Assembly (NCBI RefSeq): GCF_024347355.1
Contig: NZ_AP025466.1
Span: forward strand, 124,001 to 188,000
DNA: 64,000 nucleotides
Source of the DNA: Vibrio chagasii
GTDB lineage: Bacteria > Pseudomonadota > Gammaproteobacteria > Enterobacterales > Vibrionaceae
Reading direction: 5' to 3'
This document shows positions 45,472 through 53,946 of the stretch, in pieces (position 1 is the stretch's first letter; each line of letters opens with the position of its first letter). The notes below the pieces were generated by a model. The model was not told the origin of the DNA, did no database searches, and worked only from the letters and a program-made list of their open reading frames with translations. Both the position numbers and the translations under genes were made by a program.

Positions 45472-46968
45472 ATGGTATATATTTGTTTGATCTATATGAA
45501 TTTGCGCTGGTTTGTGATCATCAAAAGAACATTTACTCTTCTTATCGCTACGTTATCAGTATCAGTAAACGCGTTTGCTGATTCTTTGCCTGAGCGTATC
45601 GATAATTTCACCAAACTATTTGATCATGAAACGGCAATCGAATCTTATGATATTCGATTGCTTCAGGCTGATTATCCGACACGTTTGATCACGCCTTCTT
45701 CAATGCTGCCGCAAACAGCAGAGTACCCATTAAAAGATATTCAACGCTTATACCAGTTATCAAAAACCTGTAGCGGTAAGTTGCCGTTAAGCCCATTAAT
45801 AACGGAGCCTTTGGTGTTTACACGTGCGATGTGTAAAGGCACTAAGCTATCTGACCGTTGGTTTAGCCGTAGCGGTCTGATTCACCCAGGTGGTGGCTCT
45901 TATGCAGCACGTTACGTTGAGAAATACCCAGAAAAGTTCGATGCGCTAAAACGCTTTATGCACATCCAAGAGCGTCCAAATACTGAACAGGATGAACTGC
46001 TATCTCGTTTGCAGCAGATGGACAATGAAGCCATTACCGCGCTTCTGGCTGGCGCAAGCATGTTTGTTGAACTTGATGAAATGTGGGTCAAACGGGGCGA
46101 CAGATATTACCTATACAAAGAGTCTGACTGGCATGAAAATGCGACGTTAGCAGGGTTGTCGTTCAGCTTATCTTCAGAAGGTAAGAGCTGTTTCGTCCAA
46201 CGTGGTAATGTGTGTTGGGAAATTGAAGATCACTCTGAACTGCTTCAGGTCGCAATGTTCATCTTGGTGATTGCCAACATCATGCTTGTGCTAGGTTGGG
46301 CGATATACCGTTGGAACAGTAAGAAACAGGAATTGAAGAGTCGTATGTTGGTTCTTCAGATCTTAACGCACGAACTGAGAACGCCGATTGCGAGTTTGTC
46401 ATTGACTGTTGAAGGGTTCAGGCGAGAGTTCGAACACTTACCTGAATCGGTATATGATGAATTCCGTCGACTGTGTGAAGATACACGTCGTTTAAGACAG
46501 CTAGCAGAGGCAAGTAAAGACTACTTACAGTCAGACAATCAACCACTTGCAACAGAGTGGGTACCAAGTGTACAAGAGTGGTTAGAGTACAAAGTTGAAG
46601 AAGATTTCGCTCCTGGAATCGAGCTACGAATCAACCAAGATATTGCTGCGAAAGTGAACGTATATTGGTTAGGAACCTGTATCGATAACCTGATCAGGAA
46701 CGCTGTTAAATACGGTGTCGCACCAGTGATACTAGAACTGAATACTTCTGACAAGAAGCTGACATTCAAAGTTATAGATAATGGAGACTTGTCCCGCAAA
46801 GACTGGGGGCAACTAAGAAAGCCATTCGTTAGTAAGAGTGGACTAGGTTTAGGTCTGACGATAGTAGAATCTATGGTTGGAAAAATGGGCGGTCACATGA
46901 CGTTAATCGGCCCCCCGACAACATTTATTTTGGAGATACCTTGTGAAACAGACATTGCTTCTCGTTGA
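45472..46968 (+). CDS. vxrA: Sensor histidine kinase VxrA (DUF3404 sensor)
   Basis: 498 residues. Signal/TM1 about 13-36 (RTFTLLIATLSVSVNAFA), periplasmic DUF3404 sensor about 37-255 with four cysteines (100, 121, 240, 248), TM2 about 258-280, then HisKA with H300 in LTHELRTPIASL and HATPase with NLIRNAVKYG and GLGLGLTIVESM. In V. cholerae VxrAB (also WigKR) responds to cell-wall damage and controls T6SS, biofilm and envelope genes. It is followed by vxrB with a 26-base overlap. Start ATG 45472; ATG 45496 is an alternative. Confidence 0.93.
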   Translation: MVYICLIYMNLRWFVIIKRTFTLLIATLSVSVNAFADSLPERIDNFTKLFDHETAIESYDIRLLQADYPTRLITPSSMLPQTAEYPLKDIQRLYQLSKTCSGKLPLSPLITEPLVFTRAMCKGTKLSDRWFSRSGLIHPGGGSYAARYVEKYPEKFDALKRFMHIQERPNTEQDELLSRLQQMDNEAITALLAGASMFVELDEMWVKRGDRYYLYKESDWHENATLAGLSFSLSSEGKSCFVQRGNVCWEIEDHSELLQVAMFILVIANIMLVLGWAIYRWNSKKQELKSRMLVLQILTHELRTPIASLSLTVEGFRREFEHLPESVYDEFRRLCEDTRRLRQLAEASKDYLQSDNQPLATEWVPSVQEWLEYKVEEDFAPGIELRINQDIAAKVNVYWLGTCIDNLIRNAVKYGVAPVILELNTSDKKLTFKVIDNGDLSRKDWGQLRKPFVSKSGLGLGLTIVESMVGKMGGHMTLIGPPTTFILEIPCETDIASR

Positions 46969-47602
46969 AGATGATAAGAATTTAGCTGATGGCCTATTAG
47001 TTAGCCTAGAGCAAGCTGGGTATGAATGTTTACATGCTGAACTGATCTCTGAAGTTGAAGGCTATTGGGAACAAGCGGATCTAGTTATTCTAGACCGTCA
47101 ACTTCCTGATGGTGACTCAGTAGACTCACTTCCAAGCTGGAAGAAAAAGAAAGATATTCCTGTAATCTTGCTGACTGCACTGGTTACGGTAAAAGACAAA
47201 GTAGCGGGCCTAGATTCAGGCGCTAACGACTACCTAACGAAGCCATTCGCAGAAGCAGAGTTGTTTGCTCGTATCCGTGCTCAACTTCGCCTACCAGATG
47301 CTGAAGAGCAAGACGCGTCAAAAGTTATCGCTCAAAACCTTGTTATCGACAAGGCAACACGTGAAGTGTTTTTTAATGAGCAAGAAGTCACGTTAACACG
47401 TACTGAGTTTGATCTTCTGCTGTTCTTGGCAAGCAATCTTGGCCGCGTATTTACACGCGACGAACTGCTTGACCACGTTTGGGGTTACAACCACTTCCCA
47501 ACAACACGTACAGTAGACACGCACGTTCTTCAGTTAAGACAGAAACTGCCAGGTCTAGAGATTGAAACGCTACGTGGCGTTGGCTACAAGATGAAAGCGT
47601 AA
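46943..47602 (+). CDS. vxrB: Response regulator VxrB
   Basis: 219 residues from GTG 46943, inside the end of vxrA. Receiver with acidic pair E9-D10-D11, phospho-Asp D51 in LVILDRQLPDGD, and Lys in YLTKPFAEAELFARI. C-terminal OmpR-type winged helix: VTLTRTEFDLLLFLASNLG, DELLDHVWGYN, TRTVDTHVLQLRQKL and TLRGVGYKM. Transcription activator partnered with VxrA. vxrC starts on the stop codon (TAATG). Confidence 0.95.
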   Translation: MKQTLLLVEDDKNLADGLLVSLEQAGYECLHAELISEVEGYWEQADLVILDRQLPDGDSVDSLPSWKKKKDIPVILLTALVTVKDKVAGLDSGANDYLTKPFAEAELFARIRAQLRLPDAEEQDASKVIAQNLVIDKATREVFFNEQEVTLTRTEFDLLLFLASNLGRVFTRDELLDHVWGYNHFPTTRTVDTHVLQLRQKLPGLEIETLRGVGYKMKA

Positions 47603-48489
47603 TGAAAAAAGCTTTACTTCCACTATTAATACTGTCGAGCGTGGTTAACACCGCGTACGCCACAGATTGGTTTAAGAGCAGCGATGCTCTCACTCAAGTG
47701 CATAAACATTTGTTGGATAATGATCTACCGCAGATGTTTGATTCTCTAGTGGAAGTTTGGCAAATCAATGTTTCTCAATCTCGAGAAGAGCACCTCAATG
47801 AACTGTTCGACCAAGCGTTGAACAAAGATTGTGGTAAAACCCTCACTAAGAAAACGCTACCGGACTGGATTAGCTCGGTTGTTGTTAAGAGACACATCAT
47901 CCAAAGCCCAGGTCGAGACACATTTCGGGTTTCAATTGATGTCGAATCTGAACAAGAAATCCAAAACATCACCTTCGAAAAGTGGGTAGATAAAGTCGTT
48001 TCTTCCGATAGCGAGTTCACCAAAGAAAGCGAAGTGGTTAACAACGCCTCGGTCAGTTTGTACCGCAAGCGCTATAACTTAGCGTCACAGCTCGATTCTG
48101 GCTTGTATCGCCTGAACGTAAAGGGCGAAGGGGGTAACTCTTGGAGTACATGGATCATTTTGGGTGAAGTTGCCATGCGTCAGCAAGTACGCTGGGCTTC
48201 AAAAGATACGTGGCGAATAGATAAGAAAGACCTGCTTAACCCATACTGTCCGCTTCCTAAGCTAGAAATCGGTTTGTACGATTATGTCAACGAGCGCTAT
48301 GAACAAGTGTGGGGTAAGAGCTATGAATCGGATTACCCGATGAACCTGACAGGCGAAGATCTGCCCAATGACCGTTATGTTCTGGCGGTTTCTATGGTGC
48401 ATTCGCGTTGGCAAGGTGACATAGCGATAGAACAAGCACAAACTATCAGTAAAACTTATGATATTTCTAGCGAAGAAGAGTTAAAGTAA
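47602..48489 (+). CDS. vxrC: VxrC, exported DUF2861 protein
   Basis: 295 residues with a signal peptide (MKKALLPLLILSSVVNTAYA-TD). No enzymatic motif; the mature part opens with helices (DWFKSSDALTQVHKHLLDNDLPQMF) and continues with beta-rich segments. Position and DUF2861 membership fit VxrC of V. cholerae, a periplasmic accessory of the Vxr system. Coupled to vxrB through TAATG. Confidence 0.85.
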   Translation: MKKALLPLLILSSVVNTAYATDWFKSSDALTQVHKHLLDNDLPQMFDSLVEVWQINVSQSREEHLNELFDQALNKDCGKTLTKKTLPDWISSVVVKRHIIQSPGRDTFRVSIDVESEQEIQNITFEKWVDKVVSSDSEFTKESEVVNNASVSLYRKRYNLASQLDSGLYRLNVKGEGGNSWSTWIILGEVAMRQQVRWASKDTWRIDKKDLLNPYCPLPKLEIGLYDYVNERYEQVWGKSYESDYPMNLTGEDLPNDRYVLAVSMVHSRWQGDIAIEQAQTISKTYDISSEEELK

Positions 48490-48539
48490 TTTAAAATTGT
48501 GCCGTTAACTATGTAAGGGATCTAACAAAGATAAACGGC

Positions 48540-49688
48540 ATGAAAAAAACTACTAAACTACTCGCAGCGTCAATTGCATTCGCCAGTCTTCCTATTTCAG
48601 CAGCAAACTACGCCATTGAAGCGCGTGGTGATGCAATGGGTGGTGTTGGTGTTGTTTCTGCAAACTTCCTAACCGCTCCATTCTATAACCCAGCATTGGT
48701 TGCCATTTACCGTCGCAATGATGATATGGGTATGATTACACCTAGCTTTGGTGGTAATTATAATGATCCTAACGATATGAAATCGAATATCGATAGTGTC
48801 ATTGACGCTTCAAATACTGCAGACTTAGATGCCGCTCTTAACAAACTTGATGGTAACCAGGCGAACGTAGAGCTTGGTGGTGTTGTGGCGTTCGCGCTAC
48901 CTAACCAATTTGTTGCTGCAAACCTATTTGCTAAAGCCTACACAGAATCTTTTGCGACACCTGATGTTTACACAACCGGTTCCGATACGGACAAAGTTGA
49001 GTTGTCTACTGTTGAAGCGGTTTCAATTGGTGTAGCTGAAGTTGGCCTTTCTCTTGCTAAATACCAAACCTTTATGGGCCAACACATCTCTTTTGGTATT
49101 ACTCCTAAGATTCAACGCATCTACACATACAACTACATTGCATCGGTTAACGATTACGATCTCTCTGACGTAAGAGAAAACAGCAATGGTGAAACTGCAT
49201 TTAACATGGATGCAGGTGCGCTTTGGTTCTTCGGACCGTTCCGAGTAGGTGTTGCTGCAACCAACTTGTTCTCAAGAGATATTGAGACGAAAGATACAAC
49301 CCGAACGTTAACTAGCAGCACAAGTGGTGCCACTCACCAAGTTGGTGGTAAATACGCTTATCAGCTTGAGCCAGTTTACACTGTAGGTGCGGGTATCGTG
49401 TCTGACTACTTCTCGTTAAGTGTCGATTACGATTTGAATGAAACTGAAAAGTTTACTTCGTTTGATGACAATGAGCAGATGATTCGTGTTGGTACTGAAG
49501 TTGACCTATTGCGTCAAATGCAGCTAAGGGCAGGGTACTACAAGAACCTCGCTTACTCTGATTCAGAAGGGACCATCACAGCGGGTATCGGTTTGTCGCC
49601 TCTTAATTTGTTTCAGTTAGATCTAAGTGCTAACTACACAAACGAAAATGCAATGGGTGCATCTATCAATTTCCTTGCTAGTTACTAA
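48540..49688 (+). CDS. vxrD: VxrD, TraF-like outer-membrane barrel protein
   Basis: 382 residues, signal peptide (LLAASIAFASLPISA-AN), then NYAIEARGDAMGGVGVVSANFLTAPFYNPAL, the opening of the TraF_2/FadL-like barrel family. The body is strands of alternating character and the end is MGASINFLASY. Databases call such proteins conjugal transfer TraF, but nothing here relates to conjugation. Fourth gene of the vxr operon, 50 bases after vxrC. Role unknown. Confidence 0.82.
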   Translation: MKKTTKLLAASIAFASLPISAANYAIEARGDAMGGVGVVSANFLTAPFYNPALVAIYRRNDDMGMITPSFGGNYNDPNDMKSNIDSVIDASNTADLDAALNKLDGNQANVELGGVVAFALPNQFVAANLFAKAYTESFATPDVYTTGSDTDKVELSTVEAVSIGVAEVGLSLAKYQTFMGQHISFGITPKIQRIYTYNYIASVNDYDLSDVRENSNGETAFNMDAGALWFFGPFRVGVAATNLFSRDIETKDTTRTLTSSTSGATHQVGGKYAYQLEPVYTVGAGIVSDYFSLSVDYDLNETEKFTSFDDNEQMIRVGTEVDLLRQMQLRAGYYKNLAYSDSEGTITAGIGLSPLNLFQLDLSANYTNENAMGASINFLASY

Positions 49689-49729
49689 CAGTCCTTATAT
49701 AGTTCTGCTCCTAAACAAAGGAGCAGAGC

Positions 49730-49882
49730 ATGCTAAACGACTTACCAACCCTTTCTCACGAAGAGCAACAGAAAGCTGTTGAGCGAATTCAAGAAATGAT
49801 GACCCAAGGTGTCAGCACAGCACAAGCTATCAAAATCGTTGCTGAGCAAATTCGTGAAGAAATGAGTAATAAAGAAGAGTAG
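49730..49882 (+). CDS. vxrE: VxrE, UPF0181 family small protein (YoaH-like)
   Basis: 50 residues, too short for usual gene tracks. [20 protein letters not shown], then [24 protein letters not shown]. The L(P/S)[36 protein letters not shown] pattern is that of UPF0181/YoaH. GGAG(C) at 49721-49725 gives good spacing to ATG 49730. It lies 41 bases after vxrD and completes vxrABCDE. Small helical protein of unknown action. The terminator begins inside its last codons. Confidence 0.88.
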   Translation: MLNDLPTLSHEEQQKAVERIQEMMTQGVSTAQAIKIVAEQIREEMSNKEE

Positions 49883-49902
49883 GGCATTAGCCCTTCTTTT
49901 TT
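49872..49902 (+). terminator. Terminator of vxrABCDE
   Basis: Stem around AGTAGGGC-ATTA-GCCCTTCT, then TTTTTT; overlaps the vxrE stop codon. Confidence 0.8.
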
Positions 49903-50068
49903 ACGCGTTTAATGCACTATAACTAAATATATTACACTGTAGTATATTCTCTCGTTCATACCAACACTTTATTCGTCCTGAATTTTCACCTATCCAAAAC
50001 GCTTAAGTTAAGTTTATTCAGTAAGTTACATCAGAGTAATCAACTTTAAGGGCTTTTTGGGGTTTCTA

Positions 50069-50087
50069 ACTGTAATTAAATTACAGT
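50069..50087. promoter_or_regulatory. 19-bp palindrome
   Basis: ACTGTAATT-A-AATTACAGT, 9-bp perfect arms. The half-site ACTGTA resembles a LexA half-site, but CTGT-N9-ACAG has one base too many for LexA. Binding protein unknown. Confidence 0.45.
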
Positions 50088-50102
50088 AAGATCTGAAAGT
50101 TA

Positions 50103-50153
50103 AACAACTGGCATGTCCGGTGTCAGCATTTATGTCACCAGGCATGGGTTGTT
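50103..50153 (+). ncRNA. Candidate structured RNA: long stem-loop
   Basis: AACAAC pairs with GTTGTT at the base; above it C-A-U-G-U-C pairs with G-G-C-A-U-G and GGUG with CACC, leaving a 13-base loop. About 16 pairs with a GG bulge and one mismatch. It is not followed by a U tract. Location downstream of vxrE and the good pairing make a small RNA element possible, not proven. Confidence 0.35.
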
Positions 50154-50556
50154 CAATATTCGAGCTTTTTCAACGATCGTGACGCTGTGAATTCAATTCT
50201 TAGCGAATAGATTAAGGTAAGCCTCATGAGTAAGGTTTTGTGGTTTGAATGTGGGAGTGTTTGTTACAAGCACCGATATTAAGATATTCAGCGACAGATC
50301 TGTGCATCTATCGCTGTTTAGACTTAAATACGCATACTTCAAGTGCAGCAGAACGCATTAGCTGAGGGGGCTTTAGTACGTCAAATACAAGGTTTGTGTT
50401 GAGGTGGATAGTGATTTATTTAAGTGTGTGGTTTGAACTTAAAACAAGTTGGTTCACAGCCACTAGAGTGAGCAGGTAGATTAGAAGACTTGCCATGCAA
50501 AAGTGACGAGCATTAAGGGACTTAGATACGCGCAGGTGAAAAACGAAGAGGTGGAA

Positions 50557-51822
50557 TCAAAACGTCACGACTTGTTTTCGTCCGTTGTTCTTTGCTTCAT
50601 ACAGTGCTTTGTCTGCTCGTTTGATTGCAGAACGTATAGACTCATCCTGCTTAAGCTGTGTGACACCAGTAGAAGCTGTCACAGTTAACCCGTTCGGCCA
50701 TGCCTTTGTGTCCATTTCAAGGTATAAGTTATCGATTGATTCGTGACACTGTAGCGTTGTTTGTTCTAGACAAACAAGTAGAAACTCCTCACCGCCCCAG
50801 CGATAAAGTAAATACTGTTCACCAAGGGTTTCGTATGTGGTAGCGACAAACTGAACGAGAACTTTGTCGCCTATTTCATGGCCGTGTTGGTCGTTGATTT
50901 GTTTGAAATGGTCTAAGTCAAACAACGCGACGTGAATCATTTTTCCTTGTTGTGCTAACCATTCGAAATCATAGAAGGTATCTAGCGCTTCGGTTCTGTT
51001 TCTGCAGCCAGTCAACGGATCTGTTGTGGCCTTTACCTTTAACTCTTCAATCTCTTGGGTTAGATGGCGTTGTTGCCGTGCTAAGCGCCTTTTGTTTCGT
51101 CGAGCGATATGTAGAGCACAACAGACATAGTAGACGGCATATATTACCCATAGCCCAACTAAAAGCTCACCGAGTAAAGCCTTGCTGATGATTTTACCGT
51201 GGAACACAATGCTCGAGATATTAAGTGAATGATGTCCAGCAAGCGTGCTAGCACCAAGCCCGAGTTCAACAGATACCGCGTTCGTGATGTCTACCGCGCT
51301 ATCAGAGACAGGGCGGTTATAATGATCAATCCACCAGAAAGGGACATTGAAGTAGCCTAAGTCAATGTGGCTTGCGTCAGGTAGCGAGAAGTCTAAGCGA
51401 TTGAACTTGTTAGACATGGCATCGCCTTTCACACTATAACCTTCGTTGTAGTTCCGAATGTAGAAGCGAAATCTTGGGTTTTCTTGTCCTTTGTAATCCA
51501 TGTTAATGGTTACCGAGTCGTACGTAGAGAGATCTAACCCTTTTCCTTCTTTCGATATAACGAATTCAACCTCACAGAAAGGCTTGCTGTAGATTCGCTT
51601 AAAGTCACACTGTAACTCAATTCCGCTGTTTGATTGATATAATGAGGCCACCGTACCGCCATCATGATCTCTGTCTGTATTGGCGAGTGTAGGGTATTTG
51701 TCTGGACTAATGACGTAGCTCTTGTTCATTAGTTTATCAAAAGAGACTAGCGACAATAGGGTGATTGCCAAGCAAAAAATCGAGAGGAATATGTTGAGTT
51801 TGCGGAATGCTTTGGCGCTCAT
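50557..51822 (-). CDS. Diguanylate cyclase with periplasmic carbohydrate-binding-like sensor
   Basis: 421 residues. TM1 about 9-30, periplasmic region about 35-208 rich in beta strands (SVTINMDYKGQENPRFRFYIRNYNEGY, VSVELGLGASTLAGHHSLNISSIVFHGK), a pattern like CBM11/galactose-binding sandwich domains. TM2 about 213-235, a basic coiled linker, then GGDEF about 262-420 with LFDLDHFKQINDQHGH and YRWGGEEFLLV. There is no I-site RxxD. It could link an extracytoplasmic sugar or cell-wall ligand to c-di-GMP synthesis; the domain reading is inference. Confidence 0.88.
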   Translation of the reverse strand: MSAKAFRKLNIFLSIFCLAITLLSLVSFDKLMNKSYVISPDKYPTLANTDRDHDGGTVASLYQSNSGIELQCDFKRIYSKPFCEVEFVISKEGKGLDLSTYDSVTINMDYKGQENPRFRFYIRNYNEGYSVKGDAMSNKFNRLDFSLPDASHIDLGYFNVPFWWIDHYNRPVSDSAVDITNAVSVELGLGASTLAGHHSLNISSIVFHGKIISKALLGELLVGLWVIYAVYYVCCALHIARRNKRRLARQQRHLTQEIEELKVKATTDPLTGCRNRTEALDTFYDFEWLAQQGKMIHVALFDLDHFKQINDQHGHEIGDKVLVQFVATTYETLGEQYLLYRWGGEEFLLVCLEQTTLQCHESIDNLYLEMDTKAWPNGLTVTASTGVTQLKQDESIRSAIKRADKALYEAKNNGRKQVVTF

Positions 51823-52050
51823 GATGTTAATCCGTACACGTGATTCGAACCTAATACGAAATGCCTTAGAGTTGGCGTAATCGAAGATTAGAGTATTAGT
51901 ATCGTTGGAATTGCTATACCTAAAACTGTTCTAGAAGTGACGGTTATACAGCAAACTGCGCCATTAGACCAAGATGAAGTTTAAAAATTGAACTCAGAGC
52001 ATTGATTTTGAATGTAATTTACTCAGCAAGTACCGTTTTTACGGGTAGAT

Positions 52051-52082
52051 AAATTTAACTGTATAAATATACAGTTAAATTT
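52051..52082. promoter_or_regulatory. 32-bp palindrome containing a near-ideal LexA (SOS) box
   Basis: Two perfect 15-bp arms (AAATTTAACTGTATA and its complement) around AA. The core CTGTATAAATATACAG (52059-52074) has the CTGT-N8-ACAG form with A/T spacer, as in gammaproteobacterial LexA boxes. The nearest minus-strand start is the cyclase at 51822, about 237 bases away; on the plus strand the first ATG with a recognisable frame is 52235. Confidence 0.6.
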
Positions 52083-53010
52083 TGAGTGGATTTGTTTGTC
52101 GTGATTAGAGCGAATCTACGTCCTTTATGAGCTCGCCAAGTAGCGGACCATCAGCAAACTGTTCATTAGTTCTAATTCAACAATGTTGCACTGTCACTTT
52201 TAGGGTGTGTAACTTTAGTGAGTAAGTAGAACGTATGAAGATAACCACTAAACAAACACCTGAATTGTTGGCACTTATACACGATCGGAGCCCGATTTTT
52301 GTAGATTTGAGCGCTGGTCACGTTGAACATAGAGCTAATAGCTAGTGATAAACGAGATTTGGTAATGGCTAGGTTAAAGATCTTAAGTCTCCGCAGGTTC
52401 ATAGGTACAGGTAGTACGAAGCGCAGTTTGCCAAAGAGTGTGCTCAAACCTGTAGACTCAAATGTGCTCGTAGATAGCTTTGGTATAGGCGTCTCCGCTG
52501 TTAAAGCTTGAAACAACCAAGCGCAGGAAGCATTGCATCACAATGGATAAAATTAAGTACGTAGATTTTGTTATGTAGTTGAAGCATTCGTGTATGTTAA
52601 ATCTGAAAGCACAACAGCAGGATAACTTACAAAGTTTGCACACAGGAATCTTTAGCCATTGTTGTAAGTTAGGAGGAATTAAACGTTTTAAAAATTCAGT
52701 GGTTAACATCAGATGAGAATTTCTTTTTCGTGAACAAAGCAATGCAATGGTTCTAACATTAGAAATTGGGTTAAAGGCGACTTGAACAGGTGCGCTGGGT
52801 TTAGAGCCTATAAGGTTGTTTTACTGGCGTAATGAAAATGGTGTGAATTATATGGAGCTAACGTGTATCCAAATTCAAAAGTGCTTAAACGAATGAAACT
52901 AAGCAGCGCGTATGTAAAATCTGCCAGGAATAAGGCACTGAACCCCCTCAGATTTTAATGTTTATTACTGCGTATTATGTACGTTATGTTAAATTGAATT
53001 CGTTGTTTAC

Positions 53011-53045
53011 AAGGCAGGACTCTTTGTGTGATGCCCTGCCTTTGT
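53011..53045 (+). terminator. Terminator-like hairpin in the gene-poor region
   Basis: AAGGCAGG, 16-base loop, CCTGCCTT, then TG TA; stem is strong but the U tract is short. It implies that something upstream is transcribed. Confidence 0.5.
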
Positions 53046-53162
53046 ATAGTGTCGGTATTCTTTAAATTATACTGTGTATTTAACCATACTGGTTATTTAC
53101 CATAAAATACCTAATATCCAGTGATAATAATCTTCGATTTTACCCCTGATATTAGTTAGAGA

Positions 53163-53474
53163 TTAACCGCCAGCAAATTTAACTTTATAGCCTTTCTTTT
53201 CAAGGTGCGCTTTGATCTTATCGCGCGCGTCGCCTTGAATTTCGATGTTGCCATCTTTTACTGAGCCACCACAGCCACAAACTTTCTTTAGTTCTGCTGC
53301 CATTAATTTTAATGGCGCGTCATCTAGATCTAAGCCAATTACCACAGAAACGCCTTTGCCTTTACGGCCTTTGGTTTCTTTTTGGATTCGAACGATACCA
53401 TCGCCTTTTGGACGTTGGACTTTCTCTTCTTCAGGTTTAATACGACCTGTTTCTGTTGAATATACAAGGCTCAT
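53163..53474 (-). CDS. yciH: SUI1/YciH family translation factor
   Basis: 103 residues. PKGDGIVRIQKETKGRKGKGVSVVIGLDLDD, then LKLMAAELKKVCGCGGSVKDGNIEIQGD and HLEKKGYKVKFAGG, the full eIF1/SUI1 fold. Bacterial YciH affects start-codon fidelity and has been described as a stress translation inhibitor. It follows the DUF3319 gene by 3 bases, so the two form an operon. Confidence 0.93.
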   Translation of the reverse strand: MSLVYSTETGRIKPEEEKVQRPKGDGIVRIQKETKGRKGKGVSVVIGLDLDDAPLKLMAAELKKVCGCGGSVKDGNIEIQGDARDKIKAHLEKKGYKVKFAGG

Positions 53475-53477
53475 AAT

Positions 53478-53846
53478 TTACTTCTTTTGTTGCTCGGCTT
53501 TTTGTTTAGCGATTAAGTAAGCTTCGATATGACGCTGTATTGCCGTTTTCCCGCCTTTGATAAGACGGCCGTTAAACATGCAATACCATGCGTTGGGTTC
53601 ACCAGTGTCATTTTTGATTTGGTAACCATTGAAATTTTCAGTTTGGCCACCAGTCCCTCTAGACTTACTTAATGCTGTGAACTCTTTTGGGTCAATAATA
53701 GATGCAGTATCAATCCACCAATCGATACTCTTTTTTACGGCTGCTAAGTTACCTTGAATAACGTGGTTTTTTAATTTAGTACGCCAAATTGTGTTTGTGG
53801 AATCGGTCGATTGCAGATGGATCCCACGGTAAATTGAATTAGCCAT
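53478..53846 (-). CDS. DUF3319 family protein
   Basis: 122 residues, cytoplasmic, basic. Features: an N-terminal SIYRGIHLQS strand, LAAVKKSIDWWIDTASIIDPKEF, NFNGYQIKNDTGEPNAWYCMFNGRLIKGGKTAIQRHIEAYL, and a Lys/Gln-rich tail. I recognise it as the Vibrio DUF3319 family. Function unknown. First gene of the operon with yciH. Confidence 0.75.
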   Translation of the reverse strand: MANSIYRGIHLQSTDSTNTIWRTKLKNHVIQGNLAAVKKSIDWWIDTASIIDPKEFTALSKSRGTGGQTENFNGYQIKNDTGEPNAWYCMFNGRLIKGGKTAIQRHIEAYLIAKQKAEQQKK

Positions 53847-53946
53847 ATCAATTGATCATCTTTTTGTTTTCACTGCATTAATCATAAGTATACTAATAAC
53901 GATAGCAAGCATAATATGGCAAAAACACCTGTCGAGGTACGGTAAT

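Larger units (their letters stand above)
49883..50556. other. 674-base spacer between vxrE and a diguanylate cyclase gene
   Basis: Convergent genes leave 674 bases without a supported gene. It holds a 19-bp palindrome (50069-50087) and, 16 bases later, a long stem-loop (50103-50153). An 18-codon frame at 50226 (MSKVLWFECGSVCYKHRY) has only a weak ribosome site and is not claimed. A non-coding RNA is possible. Confidence 0.5.
51823..53162. other. 1.34-kb gene-poor region
   Basis: No frame here resembles a known protein. Short frames at 52172-52516, 52323-52511 and 52458-52742 overlap on opposite strands and lack good ribosome sites. A 36-codon frame opens at ATG 52235 (MKITTKQTPELLALIHDRS) and could continue by frameshift into the 52323 frame, suggesting a decayed gene. 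A 32-bp palindrome with a LexA-like core is at 52051-52082 and a terminator-like hairpin at 53011-53045. Confidence 0.6.

Noticed and set aside
50069..50087. Palindrome considered as a second LexA box
   Set aside because: The spacer between CTGT and ACAG is 9 bases rather than 8.
50103..50153. Stem-loop considered as an integron attC site
   Set aside because: It is too short, lacks the paired core sites with GTT ends, and no integron cassette lies next to it.
50503..50688. 61-codon frame at the 3' end of the cyclase gene
   Set aside because: Antisense shadow of the GGDEF coding region with odd composition (Cys/Phe rich).
52172..52742. Three overlapping frames of 60-115 codons
   Set aside because: They overlap on opposite strands, resemble nothing known and lack good ribosome sites; kept only as a note on a possible decayed gene.
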